Shown in pieces: positions 6,627 to 14,621 of a stretch of 22,023 bases of DNA (the stretch's first letter is position 1; the number at the start of each line of letters is the position of its first letter). The stretch comes from Firmicutes bacterium UBA5774. Lineage in GTDB: Bacteria > Bacillota > Clostridia > Peptostreptococcales > Anaerovoracaceae. The DNA lies in contig DIEM01000009.1 in NCBI GenBank assembly GCA_002418625.1, positions 9,218 through 31,240 on the forward strand, in the 5' to 3' direction. The position numbers and the translations under genes are program-made. The notes beneath the pieces were generated by a model. The model did not search any database. It was not told where the DNA came from and saw only the letters and a list, made by a program, of their open reading frames with translations.

Positions 6627-9600
6627 ATGAAGAAGAAATTATTATCCGTGGTCACAATACTTGCAATGTTGTTTTCCATGATTTCATTCGCGCCAACCGC
6701 ATCATATGCCATTGGCGAAGCAGTTTGCCAGATCGGTTCCGTTCCGTATGAAAGCTTTTCAGATGCTCTGGCTGCCGCAATTGACGGGGACACAATAACT
6801 TTACTCAATAATATCGAGTACCCGGCAAACATATATTTAGAAAACAAGGACATTACGCTTGATTTGAATGGCTTTGTTTTTAACCTTAACAATGCTTCCG
6901 GAGATGGTCTTTGGGTAGATAACGGCAGTTGGAATTTGGCTGGCGCTGGAGAATTCAATGTCTCCTGCAGTTATATTGCGGTGTACGCTTTTAACGGAGG
7001 GTCAGCCACTGTCACAAATGCAACAAGTACCGGAGGCTTCTGGGCTGCATCAGCATCTGATCCAGGCAGTACCGTAACCGTTCTGGGAGATGCCGTAGTT
7101 GGAGGAAGCGGCGGCAAAGCCGTTAACAGTGATGCAGGTGCAAGCGTAGTTGTCTGGGGAGATGCCATCGCAACCGGTTCCGGAAGTTACACTTTATATT
7201 CAGATGGCGAGGATTCGAGCATTGAAGTCATGGGTAATGTTACAGGAACCGCAATAGGGGTCTATTCCCGAAACTCGGCTTCCGCCCTGGTCCATGGCAA
7301 TGTGACAGGAACTTCCGGAGATGGTATTGTTATCGAAAGTTCTGGCAATGTCACTGTTCTCGGAGATGTATCTGCAACCGGAGGAGCGGGCGCAGCGGTT
7401 AGTACCGGGGCTGCAACGATCGAAGGTTCCATAACGGCATCGCCCTACCTGTACTTATATGGTGAAATCAAAACTATTGATGATTATATCGAGCCCACCA
7501 CGAAGCTGGGCTATCGTACTTATTCTTACAATGACAGCACAGTATGGGTAGCAGCGGAAAATATCTTCTATGAAGATTTTGAATCCTATACGGAAAACGC
7601 ATATCCGGATTCTTTTACGCTTCAATATGATGGAACAAGCCCCGCCGATCAGAAAGTTATATCCACGGAAGATTATAGCGGCATGACGGGAAAAGTATTC
7701 CAACTTTCCGGACAACCCGGCTGGTCTTCCGAACAGTATGTTCCGCTGGTTGGGGAGCTTCCTGCAAATATTGTGATCGATGCCTATATCCAGCCGGCAA
7801 ACAATTCCCGCAATGCCGAATTTGCTCTGAGAAATTTGGATGTCGGTGATTGGGGCACAAGAATATCCAGCATCTGGTTTGAAGATGACGGCACCATCAC
7901 GGCAGTCAGAAACGGAAATGATTCCGACCGCATTGTGATTGGATATTATACTGTCGGAGAGTGGTATAGGATCACTTTGGACAACGATCTTTCGGCAAGA
8001 ACCTATGACGTTTATATCAATGGTAAAATTGCAAGATCAGATATCCCTATGCATCCGACATTAAGCCCGACTGTGATGAGTCTGATTGCCCATAATTATA
8101 CATTCAGTACGGCTTATTTTGATAACGTCGGTTCATATAGAGAGTTGCCATATATACCTGATGCCTGGTTCTCCGGAGGTACCGGAACCCTAGAGGACCC
8201 ATATCTTATTTCGACAGAAGAAGATCTTTTTGAATTGTCCGAGACGGCAGCAATGGGAGAATCCTTCACTGGAAAGTATTTTAAGCAGACAGCCGATATC
8301 GGCTTGACGCAAGACTGGGTACCAATAAAAGACTTCAATGGAATCTACGACGGCAATCTAAAGACCGTGTCAAATCTGAGTCTTGATTCGCATATAGATA
8401 ATATCGGCTTTTTCGGAACAACTGATTCAAGCGCCGAGCTAAAAAATATAATTCTGGATGGCGTTGAGTTTGCCAATGGATATCTAAATGTAGGCGCCTT
8501 GATTGGAAATAGTCATTTATCTTCCGTTCAAAACTGCGTTGCCAACAATATCAACATCAGCGGAGACAGTTATATTGGCGGCCTTGTAGGCTACAACCAT
8601 GGTGGATCGATCAGCGATTGTCATGCGAACGGCATTGTTGAAGGCGGTTATTACACCGGAGGCCTCGCAGGCTATAAAGAATACGGCACCATCATTGATT
8701 CAAGCGCCGCAGTTGAAATAATCGGCGACAATTATGCCGGTGGTCTGGTTGGTTATAATTATAACTGCGGAATTTCAGGCTCCTATGCAACAGGTAATAT
8801 TCAAGGCTGCTATTACGTCGGGGGTCTTGCAGGCTACAGCGAATGGTATGCCTCCATAACTCAATGCCATGCAACAGGCGATATCTCATATTCCGAGTAT
8901 GACTGCGATTATTTCGGAGGTTTGATTGGTGGAAACGATCGGTATTCCAGTGTCTCAAACAGCTATTCGACCGGAAATGTCTCAGGCAATGATGGCGCAG
9001 GAGGTCTGGCCGGTTATAACAGCGACAGCAGCTCCATCACTGAATGCTATACGGCAGGCACGGTCAGCGGTTTGGAATATACATACCCACTCGTAGGCTA
9101 CAGCTACGGTGCATTGACAAAGTGTTATTACCTGGATGAAATTTCAGGTGAGGATGTGGGCCCGGGATTGCATGCCGAGGCAATGAAGACGCAGGCAAGC
9201 TACGTCGGCTGGGATTTCACGGACATTTGGGATATCGGTCTTGACAGCATTTATGATTTCCCTACCTTGTCTTCGGGAGGCATGATCAAGTCCACAGCCG
9301 GTGAGGGCGGGAGCATTTCGCCAAACGGCATTACTTTGCTGCTTTCGGGCGGTGAACAATCATACACCATCGAAGAAGATACCGGCTATTCGATAACCGA
9401 TGTCATTGTGGACGGTCAGAACTTCGGTAATATTTCAAGTTTTACCTTTAGCGCCGTGCACACATCACATGCCATCCACATTGAATTCGAACAGGCTGCC
9501 TCCCCTGCTGGCGGCGGTTCCAATACTTCGCCGACTGTTTTAGTCGTTACGGAGGTGCATAATGGTTTAACTACAACCAGTACCGAGGTTCCTTTCTCCG

Positions 9601-10751
9601 CTGTCTCCGGAACCGTTTCTGCCAATGTCAGCACGCTCATTGTGGATGCGATTCTGGATAAAATCGATTCGGCCGGAGGCGATGAAAAGAACGACCTGAT
9701 CGAACTGGGCGTTGATACGAAACAGGATGCCAAAGAATTAAAAGTTATGGTTCTACAAAAGGATCTGGCAGAAATAATCGATAAGACGGATGCCAGTCTA
9801 GGCGTAAACTCGCCGCTGATATCCATCATTTTTGACGCGAAGGCGCTGGAAGCAATTTCTGCCGCCGAGAGTGGCGGAACTGTCGTCATTTCTGCAGGAA
9901 TCATCGATAACGACACCTTGTCGGCTGCAGACAGCGCGAAAGTGCAAGGGAGACCGGTCTATGATCTGACCGTGGTGAATGGAGACACGAAGATATCCAG
10001 CTTCAAAGGCGGCCATGCGACAGTAACCATTCCTTATGACCTGCAGCCCGATGAAAACCCGAATGCCGTTGTTGTATATTACCTTGCAGATGACGGAACT
10101 TTAGAAATCGTAAGAGGCCACTATGACGCCGCGCTTGAATCAGTGGTATTCAAGACCTCCCATTTCTCTAACTTTGTGATTGGGTATCATCCGGTTGAAT
10201 TCACTGATGTCAAAGAAAACGCCTGGTATAAAAATGCGGTCGGCTTTGTTGCCGCCAGAGGCATCACCTCCGGCACCGGAGACAATCAATTCAGTCCTGA
10301 CGCAAAACTTACGAGAGCTCAGTTTATCGTATTGCTGATGAATGCCTACCAGATCAGCACACAAAATCAGAGCGAGCTTGATCGGCAGCAGAATTTCGCC
10401 GATGCCGGCAACACCTATTATACTGAATATCTGTCGGCAGCAAAATCTCTCGGAATCGCCAACGGCATCGGGAACAACATGTTTGCTCCTGAAAAAGAGA
10501 TCACACGCCAGGAAATGTTTGTGATGCTTTACAATGCTCTGAAAGTGATCGATGAAGCGCCGGCAGCAACCCTTGACACAGAGCTTTCGGATTTCAATGA
10601 CGCTGACCAAGTGGCAGATTGGGCAAGCGGGAGCTTATCTGATCTTGTCAAGGCTGGAATCATTACAGGAAATAATAGTAAATTAAATCCGGCTTCAAGC
10701 ACAACACGCGCAGAAATCGCGCAGGTGCTTTACAATCTGCTCTCCAAATAA
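6627..10751 (+). CDS. Secreted S-layer-homology surface protein with GLUG repeats
   Basis: Cell-wall-attached exported protein of 1374 residues. A signal peptide begins MKKKLLSVVTILAMLFSM and likely ends after SYA (about residue 28). It is followed by a beta-helix-like region (about 30-290, repeated VxGDA and GNVTG turns), a lectin/LamG-like domain from FYEDFESYT (about 313-505), a GLUG repeat stretch (about 515-870, repeated GGLVGY/GGLAGY units alternating with CHATG-like turns), a glycine-rich bacterial repeat (about 889-950), a spacer domain, and three SLH domains starting near 1189, 1255 and 1319 (LTRAQF, ITRQEM, TTRAEI). SLH domains bind secondary wall polymer; the repeats suggest adhesion or glycan binding. 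The start at 6627 is chosen over the in-frame ATG at 6612 because GAGGAGGAA precedes it and it gives a clean signal peptide. Confidence 0.9.
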   Translation: MKKKLLSVVTILAMLFSMISFAPTASYAIGEAVCQIGSVPYESFSDALAAAIDGDTITLLNNIEYPANIYLENKDITLDLNGFVFNLNNASGDGLWVDNGSWNLAGAGEFNVSCSYIAVYAFNGGSATVTNATSTGGFWAASASDPGSTVTVLGDAVVGGSGGKAVNSDAGASVVVWGDAIATGSGSYTLYSDGEDSSIEVMGNVTGTAIGVYSRNSASALVHGNVTGTSGDGIVIESSGNVTVLGDVSATGGAGAAVSTGAATIEGSITASPYLYLYGEIKTIDDYIEPTTKLGYRTYSYNDSTVWVAAENIFYEDFESYTENAYPDSFTLQYDGTSPADQKVISTEDYSGMTGKVFQLSGQPGWSSEQYVPLVGELPANIVIDAYIQPANNSRNAEFALRNLDVGDWGTRISSIWFEDDGTITAVRNGNDSDRIVIGYYTVGEWYRITLDNDLSARTYDVYINGKIARSDIPMHPTLSPTVMSLIAHNYTFSTAYFDNVGSYRELPYIPDAWFSGGTGTLEDPYLISTEEDLFELSETAAMGESFTGKYFKQTADIGLTQDWVPIKDFNGIYDGNLKTVSNLSLDSHIDNIGFFGTTDSSAELKNIILDGVEFANGYLNVGALIGNSHLSSVQNCVANNINISGDSYIGGLVGYNHGGSISDCHANGIVEGGYYTGGLAGYKEYGTIIDSSAAVEIIGDNYAGGLVGYNYNCGISGSYATGNIQGCYYVGGLAGYSEWYASITQCHATGDISYSEYDCDYFGGLIGGNDRYSSVSNSYSTGNVSGNDGAGGLAGYNSDSSSITECYTAGTVSGLEYTYPLVGYSYGALTKCYYLDEISGEDVGPGLHAEAMKTQASYVGWDFTDIWDIGLDSIYDFPTLSSGGMIKSTAGEGGSISPNGITLLLSGGEQSYTIEEDTGYSITDVIVDGQNFGNISSFTFSAVHTSHAIHIEFEQAASPAGGGSNTSPTVLVVTEVHNGLTTTSTEVPFSAVSGTVSANVSTLIVDAILDKIDSAGGDEKNDLIELGVDTKQDAKELKVMVLQKDLAEIIDKTDASLGVNSPLISIIFDAKALEAISAAESGGTVVISAGIIDNDTLSAADSAKVQGRPVYDLTVVNGDTKISSFKGGHATVTIPYDLQPDENPNAVVVYYLADDGTLEIVRGHYDAALESVVFKTSHFSNFVIGYHPVEFTDVKENAWYKNAVGFVAARGITSGTGDNQFSPDAKLTRAQFIVLLMNAYQISTQNQSELDRQQNFADAGNTYYTEYLSAAKSLGIANGIGNNMFAPEKEITRQEMFVMLYNALKVIDEAPAATLDTELSDFNDADQVADWASGSLSDLVKAGIITGNNSKLNPASSTTRAEIAQVLYNLLSK

Positions 10752-10843
10752 AACCAGCAGCGGCCTTCCTCATAATCAACAAGGCTGCTTCTTGTGTACA
10801 AATATTGGAGTGGAATCCCTGAAAAAAACAGATCAATATTTTT

Positions 10844-10877
10844 CTGCAGGCGAATGCTGATTCGCCTGCAGTTTTTT
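10844..10877 (+). terminator. Strong Rho-independent terminator of the SLH operon
   Basis: Perfect 12-bp stem CTGCAGGCGAAT (10844-10855) and ATTCGCCTGCAG (10860-10871), tetraloop GCTG, then TTTTTT. It lies 93 bases after the stop, before the convergent TauE gene. Confidence 0.9.
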
Positions 10878-10924
10878 ATCACGAAGGAATTATGGAACAA
10901 GTGGAACCAAGGCCTGCAAATGAC

Positions 10925-11857
10925 CTACCAGATGGAAATACCAACATAGTTTCCGATAAATTTAATTGCTACGTAAAGGAAATATATTCCGAATATCAAT
11001 TTCAAGGTATATGGCTTAAACCTCTTGATGGTAGCGGCGCCGACTTGGGCGCCGACAATAGTGCCCATTGCCATTAAAAGTGCCGCCCCAAGAAAAACAT
11101 AACCCTGAGCCAGCTTGATCGAACCCCCGACTATGGCCATCGGCAGCATTATTGCCAAAGAAGTGCCCATCGTGATGTAAACAGGTGCTTTAAACAAATA
11201 GATCAGTCCCGGAACCAAGGCATATCCTCCTCCAAGTCCGACAATTCCCGTAAGAGTCCCTACAACGGCTCCGAATATCGAGAGTTTTGCCGGGTCCCCA
11301 TTTATCGTTTGCACCTGGTTCGGTGTGGCTTTGTCAGCCGGCGTCTTTGCCTTTTTATAGCCAACGATCCCTTCCCATATCATTCTAAATGACGGCCATA
11401 GGAATACAACTCCGATGATGCATCCTAGCAGCGCGGATTTGCTTGACAGGAAAGTAAAGAGCCAAGAGCCCAATATTACGCCGAAAATTCCGGCCCCACC
11501 CATCCATAAGGCGACCCGCTTATCTAAATTCTTTTGCTTGAAGTGACCGTATCCGCCAGATAGCGCCGTAAAAATGACAGCAAAAAGAGTTGTCCCCACT
11601 GCTATAGGCGCAGGAAACCCTAGCCAAAAATGAAGAACCGGAAGCATGACACTGCAGCCGCCCGTTCCGATCCATCCCCCCAGAAGGCCTGCCGCCATTC
11701 CTACAATGATCAGCGTAAACACCATTGTTCCTTTTAATAACAGAACCCCTTCGATTGAAGTTTGCCCTGACGATAGCACCGGAATTGTGATCAATGTCAT
11801 TATTGAAAGAAGAATTATTGTGAATTTGTATTTATAAAAAAAAACTCTAATGTTCAA
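10925..11857 (-). CDS. TauE/SafE family sulfite/anion exporter (TSUP)
   Basis: Integral membrane permease of 310 residues, about eight to nine hydrophobic segments in two similar halves, each opened by a glycine-rich TSUP signature: AAGLLGGWIGTGG near residue 55 and GTLTGIVGLGGGYALVPGL near 200. TSUP members export sulfite, sulfoacetate or other sulfur-containing anions. The start is a TTG preceded by GAGGTAATAAAA. It lies 61 bases after the ArsR gene on the same strand and is probably its operon partner, which points to export of a toxic sulfur or oxyanion species. An extra hydrophobic N-terminal segment (about 12-30) precedes the first conserved half. Confidence 0.85.
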   Translation of the reverse strand: MNIRVFFYKYKFTIILLSIMTLITIPVLSSGQTSIEGVLLLKGTMVFTLIIVGMAAGLLGGWIGTGGCSVMLPVLHFWLGFPAPIAVGTTLFAVIFTALSGGYGHFKQKNLDKRVALWMGGAGIFGVILGSWLFTFLSSKSALLGCIIGVVFLWPSFRMIWEGIVGYKKAKTPADKATPNQVQTINGDPAKLSIFGAVVGTLTGIVGLGGGYALVPGLIYLFKAPVYITMGTSLAIMLPMAIVGGSIKLAQGYVFLGAALLMAMGTIVGAQVGAATIKRFKPYTLKLIFGIYFLYVAIKFIGNYVGISIW

Positions 11858-11918
11858 TTTTATTACCTCATCTCTTTATCGCCATGTTTAATCCAGGGAA
11901 GTGCCGCAATCTTAAAAA

Positions 11919-12272
11919 CTAGTCTTTTAAGATGCTTTTGCAGCGGCTAAGGTATGCGTCCTTGTCTTTAAGCCTGATACTGTCCTCTTTAAGCTGTGGA
12001 TATGCATCCAGCCGATCAACGATCCTGTATAAAAGTTCTCTGATCGTATCATCCTTTAAATTGATCGCGTAGAAAATGAATTTCTCCTTACGTGTATCTG
12101 TAACAAAATCCATATCCCTAAGCTTGCCGAGATGCTTGGAAACTTTGGGCTGAGTAAGTTTCAATATTCCGCATATTTCACACACCGCCAATTCTTTCTG
12201 CGCCAGCAAAATAATGATCCTCAACCTTGTTTCATCTGATGCAAGTTTGAAAAACTCTGTTAGATATGTCAC
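11919..12272 (-). CDS. ArsR/SmtB family repressor
   Basis: Winged-helix metalloregulator-type repressor of 117 residues. It shows the ArsR opening SDETRLRIIILL, then ELAVCEICGIL, aligned with E. coli ArsR ELCVCDLC but with the first cysteine replaced by Ala, leaving C31 and C34. The recognition helix is TQPKVSKHLGKLRD. A third cysteine, C111, sits near the C-terminus and could meet the other two, giving a three-thiol sensor for As(III), Sb(III) or persulfide. The GTG start at 12272 is chosen because AAAGGAGG precedes it; the frame could extend to 12350, but that would cover the promoter. It is divergent from the flavoprotein gene, with shared operators. Confidence 0.88.
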   Translation of the reverse strand: MTYLTEFFKLASDETRLRIIILLAQKELAVCEICGILKLTQPKVSKHLGKLRDMDFVTDTRKEKFIFYAINLKDDTIRELLYRIVDRLDAYPQLKEDSIRLKDKDAYLSRCKSILKD

Positions 12273-12321
12273 TTTTGCCTCCTTTCTCAATAAACTTATG
12301 CACATATACCCATTCGTGCAT

Positions 12322-12350
12322 ATGGTACAACTGTTTCGAACATATGTCAA
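12322..12350 (-). promoter_or_regulatory. Promoter of the arsR-like/tauE-like operon
   Basis: On the minus strand: TTGACA (plus 12345-12350), 17-bp spacer, TACCAT (plus 12322-12327). The -35 lies inside the left operator arm at 12339-12353, so repressor binding would block polymerase. Confidence 0.6.
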
Positions 12351-12403
12351 TAAATTTGCTGAACATTTGACATATATTTAACATCATGTTATTGACATAT
12401 GTT
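12339..12403. promoter_or_regulatory. Paired ArsR-type operators (perfect 15-bp inverted repeat)
   Basis: AACATATGTCAATAA (12339-12353) and TTATTGACATATGTT (12389-12403) are exact reverse complements separated by 35 bp. A third partial copy, TTTGACATATATTTA, lies at 12366-12380. Each full arm contains the TTGACA of one of the two divergent promoters. Confidence 0.75.
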
Positions 12404-12420
12404 ATTTACGGGAATAGACT
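12392..12420 (+). promoter_or_regulatory. Promoter of the CoADR-like flavoprotein gene
   Basis: TTGACA (12392-12397), 17-bp spacer, TAGACT (12415-12420). The -35 is inside the right operator arm, mirroring the promoter on the other strand. Confidence 0.6.
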
Positions 12421-12472
12421 TGATAATAGATGAGGCTATATCTTGAAAATACAACAGAATAGGAGTTTGAAA

Positions 12473-13822
12473 ATGAAACAGGTAGACTTATTAATCATTG
12501 GCGGCAGTGCAGGCGGCATCCTGAGCGCAAATACTGCGAGAAAGATCTATAAGGATAAAAAGATCACTGTGATACGTGACCAAAAAACGGTAATGGTTCC
12601 CTGTGGGATACCCTACATATATGGAACCTTGAACGATACCTCTAAGAATGTGATACCCGACAAAGTGCTGACGGATAATCAAATCGAGTTGATCGTTGAC
12701 AAAGTAGCATCCATCAATAAAAAAGAAAAGTATGCGGAAACAACAAACAATGGAAAAATCTATTATGACAGGTTGATTGTTGCAACCGGCTCTCTCCCCG
12801 CTATGCCACCCGTTCCCGGAAACGGTTTGGAAAATGTTTTTTCTGTTTACAAGAATGAAACTTACTTAAGAGACATGCACAAGAAAATGGAAAACTTCAG
12901 CGACATCGTCGTCATAGGCGGTGGTTTCATTGGGGTTGAATTCTCCGAACAGTTCAGAATGAACGGGAAAAATGTCACTCTGATCCAAAGAGGCGATAAA
13001 TGTCTGAGAAGGAATTTCGATCCGGAATTCAGCGACGAGGTGGAAAATCTCCTTAGAGAAAACGGCATAACGGTTAAAACAAATGCAAAAATCAAGGAAT
13101 TTATTGGAGACGGCAAGGTCACGGGCGTAGTGTTACAGAACGGCGAAACGATCAAAGCTGACGCCGTATTGCTCGGCGCGGGAGTAAGACCGAATTCCAA
13201 TCTCGCAAAAGAAGCAGGACTTACAATTAAAGAAGATGATTCCATTATGGTGAATGAATATATGAGAACCTCCGACCCCAACATTTTTGCTGCCGGCGAT
13301 TGCGCGGAAAAGGTTTGTTTCTTTACTCGGGAAAATGTTCCTATTTTGCTGGCTTCAACTGCTGCCCTGGAGGCAAAGGTGGCAGGATACAATGCCTTTA
13401 AAAACAAGCTGACAAGAACAAACAAAGGAACAATCAATGCGTTTTCCACTAAAATATTCGGACGGGCATTCGGCGCCGCAGGGTTGACGGAAAAACAGGC
13501 TTTAGAGAAAAACTTTGATATTGCCACCGGAAACTTTACGGTTATGGACAAGCATCCCGGAAGCCTTCCTACCACAAGCACCATTCACATAAAACTGATA
13601 TTTTCAAATTATTCCGGTGTCATAATGGGAGGCCAGATTTCAGGGGGGGACTCCGTTGGTGAAATGATCAATGTAATCAGTATTGCTGTTCAGCAAGGTA
13701 TGACGGCCGCAGATCTCAACACCTTCCAGGCCGCTACGCATCCTCTGCTTACAGCTTCTCCGATAGCATATCCAATCAATGCCGCTGCGATGGATGCGAT
13801 CGGAAAAATCAATCTTAGCTGA
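12473..13822 (+). CDS. CoA-disulfide reductase/NADH oxidase-like flavoprotein
   Basis: FAD- and NAD(P)H-dependent pyridine nucleotide-disulfide oxidoreductase of 449 residues. FAD-binding LLIIGGSAGG (residues 6-15), single active-site C44 in VPCGIPYIYG (the one-cysteine CoADR/Nox/persulfide-reductase position), NAD-binding VVIGGGFIGVEF (about 150), second FAD motif FAAGDCAE (about 285), and a C-terminal dimerisation domain. Likely reactions are reduction of CoA disulfide or persulfides, or of O2, with NADH; sequence alone cannot decide. ATG at 12473 follows AGGAG; a TTG 30 bases upstream is rejected. Divergence from an ArsR-TauE pair with shared operators favours a thiol or sulfur detoxification role. 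Confidence 0.88.
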   Translation: MKQVDLLIIGGSAGGILSANTARKIYKDKKITVIRDQKTVMVPCGIPYIYGTLNDTSKNVIPDKVLTDNQIELIVDKVASINKKEKYAETTNNGKIYYDRLIVATGSLPAMPPVPGNGLENVFSVYKNETYLRDMHKKMENFSDIVVIGGGFIGVEFSEQFRMNGKNVTLIQRGDKCLRRNFDPEFSDEVENLLRENGITVKTNAKIKEFIGDGKVTGVVLQNGETIKADAVLLGAGVRPNSNLAKEAGLTIKEDDSIMVNEYMRTSDPNIFAAGDCAEKVCFFTRENVPILLASTAALEAKVAGYNAFKNKLTRTNKGTINAFSTKIFGRAFGAAGLTEKQALEKNFDIATGNFTVMDKHPGSLPTTSTIHIKLIFSNYSGVIMGGQISGGDSVGEMINVISIAVQQGMTAADLNTFQAATHPLLTASPIAYPINAAAMDAIGKINLS

Positions 13823-13880
13823 TAATAACATCCGTGCTTTGATATGGGGTGCGGACGATTTTCCGGACAGCTTAAACAGC

Positions 13881-13938
13881 CCAAAAGGCCCGGCCACAAA
13901 CATCAAGATTGTCAATAATGTTGGGCCCGGCCTTTTGG
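13881..13938 (+). terminator. Hairpin, probable terminator of the flavoprotein gene
   Basis: Perfect 10-bp stem CCAAAAGGCC (13881-13890) and GGCCTTTTGG (13929-13938) with a 38-base loop that contains more G+C-rich pairing (CCCGG near each side). The U-tract is only TTTT inside the stem end, so the call is moderate. It is nearly symmetrical and could also stop the small gene on the other strand. Confidence 0.45.
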
Positions 13939-13992
13939 TTTAGAATTCATGCGATTGCTCAAAATATCTCTTTTCTCGATTGTGAATCCTGG

Positions 13993-14133
13993 TTACTTTT
14001 TGGGTTCTTCCTTAATTCCTTTCTTTCCTCCGGTCATAGGTCCTTGACCAGGGCCTTTTTCCTTACCCTTACCCTTGCCATGACCGTCTTTCGACCCCTG
14101 ACCTTTCGGCCCGGTCCCATCTTTATTTGGCAT
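13993..14133 (-). CDS. Small Gly/Lys-rich DUF5320-like protein (46 aa)
   Basis: A 46-residue ORF with an excellent ribosome site, GGAAGGAGGTG, seven bases before ATG. The product begins MPNKDGTGPKGQGS, continues through HGKGKGKEKGPGQGPMTGG and ends KKGIKEEPKK. The openings DGTGP and GQGPMTGG match the small DUF5320-type proteins of anaerobes (MPxxDGTGPxGxGPMTGRG), but the usual C-terminal cysteine is absent and lysines are enriched. It is probably disordered and strongly basic; the function is unknown. The plus-strand ORF over this stretch is its shadow. Confidence 0.7.
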   Translation of the reverse strand: MPNKDGTGPKGQGSKDGHGKGKGKEKGPGQGPMTGGKKGIKEEPKK

Positions 14134-14427
14134 ATTCAGCACCTCCTTCCTTCTGTCTAAAACGATAGCAGATGAAAATCTTCAGCTCTAAATTGAATTT
14201 AATTGTAAGTTCCTCTGACATCCGCGGTCAGCTGCCGTCATGCATAAATGCCATTCATTGAAAATTTGAGATCCACAGATTTTGTCATCTGTTAAATTTA
14301 TCGTATGCTTGTTTCCAGCACATGTCAATGAGCATTCATATTATATTAATCCCCATCGTAAATCAGATCGCTTCATGTAGAGATGGATGCCGAAGTCGTA
14401 TAAAACATCTCTACCGTTGATAAAAGC
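14134..14427. other. Intergenic stretch, no gene recognised
   Basis: A+T-rich stretch upstream of the small Gly/Lys-rich gene. I see no convincing gene. GTAGAGATG (14377-14385) and CATCTCTAC (14406-14414) form a 9-bp hairpin without a U-tract. Short minus-strand frames such as LYDFGIHLYMKRSDLRWGL could be gene debris. Confidence 0.4.
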
Positions 14428-14589
14428 CTATCCTCCTCCTAACAGTTGCATAATTCTGACAACATCGCCGTTGTGTAGAACCGTGTGTTTCTGCCCATCT
14501 AAGTGTAGCCAATTCAAGTCAGCAATCCAATTATCTGCTGGATCAATGACTGTACCATAGCGTTTTTTTGCATCTCGTAAACAAACCAT
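14428..14589 (-). pseudogene. MoaD/ThiS-like sulfur-carrier fragment (53 aa)
   Basis: Minus-strand ORF of 53 codons. The C-terminus TVLHNGDVVRIMQLLGGG fits the MoaD/ThiS pattern (L-x2-GD-x-V ... GG end), where the terminal Gly-Gly becomes a thiocarboxylate. The preceding NWLHLDGQKH would be the middle strand, and RLFMVCLRD just around the ATG resembles the first strand of MoaD. The protein is short for the family (about 75-90 residues), the upstream frame is stopped by TAG at 14599-14601, and no ribosome site precedes ATG. I read it as a 5'-damaged gene; a functional short form is less likely. It lies 32 bases after the methyltransferase stop. Confidence 0.45.
14488..14516. repeat. 29-bp dispersed repeat, copy 1
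   Basis: This segment matches 20439-20467 at 25 of 29 bases (shared blocks TTTCTG, CTAAGTG and CCAATTCA) with no similarity on either side. It lies inside the MoaD-like fragment. Confidence 0.6.
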
Positions 14590-14621
14590 GAATAGGCGCT
14601 ATTGAATTAATCAGCAGACTG

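Noticed and set aside
12443..12472. TTG start 10 codons upstream of the flavoprotein ATG
   Set aside because: No ribosome site, whereas AGGAG precedes the ATG at 12473 and the FAD motif then lies at the usual distance from the start.
12862..13584. Long minus-strand ORF inside the flavoprotein gene
   Set aside because: Shadow of the FAD/NAD-binding protein on the plus strand; no family signature or start site.
13909..14160. Plus-strand 83-codon ORF
   Set aside because: Antisense to the small Gly/Lys-rich gene, which has a strong ribosome site; the plus frame starts inside a hairpin.
14377..14414. 9-bp hairpin as terminator
   Set aside because: No U-tract on either strand and no clear gene ending next to it.
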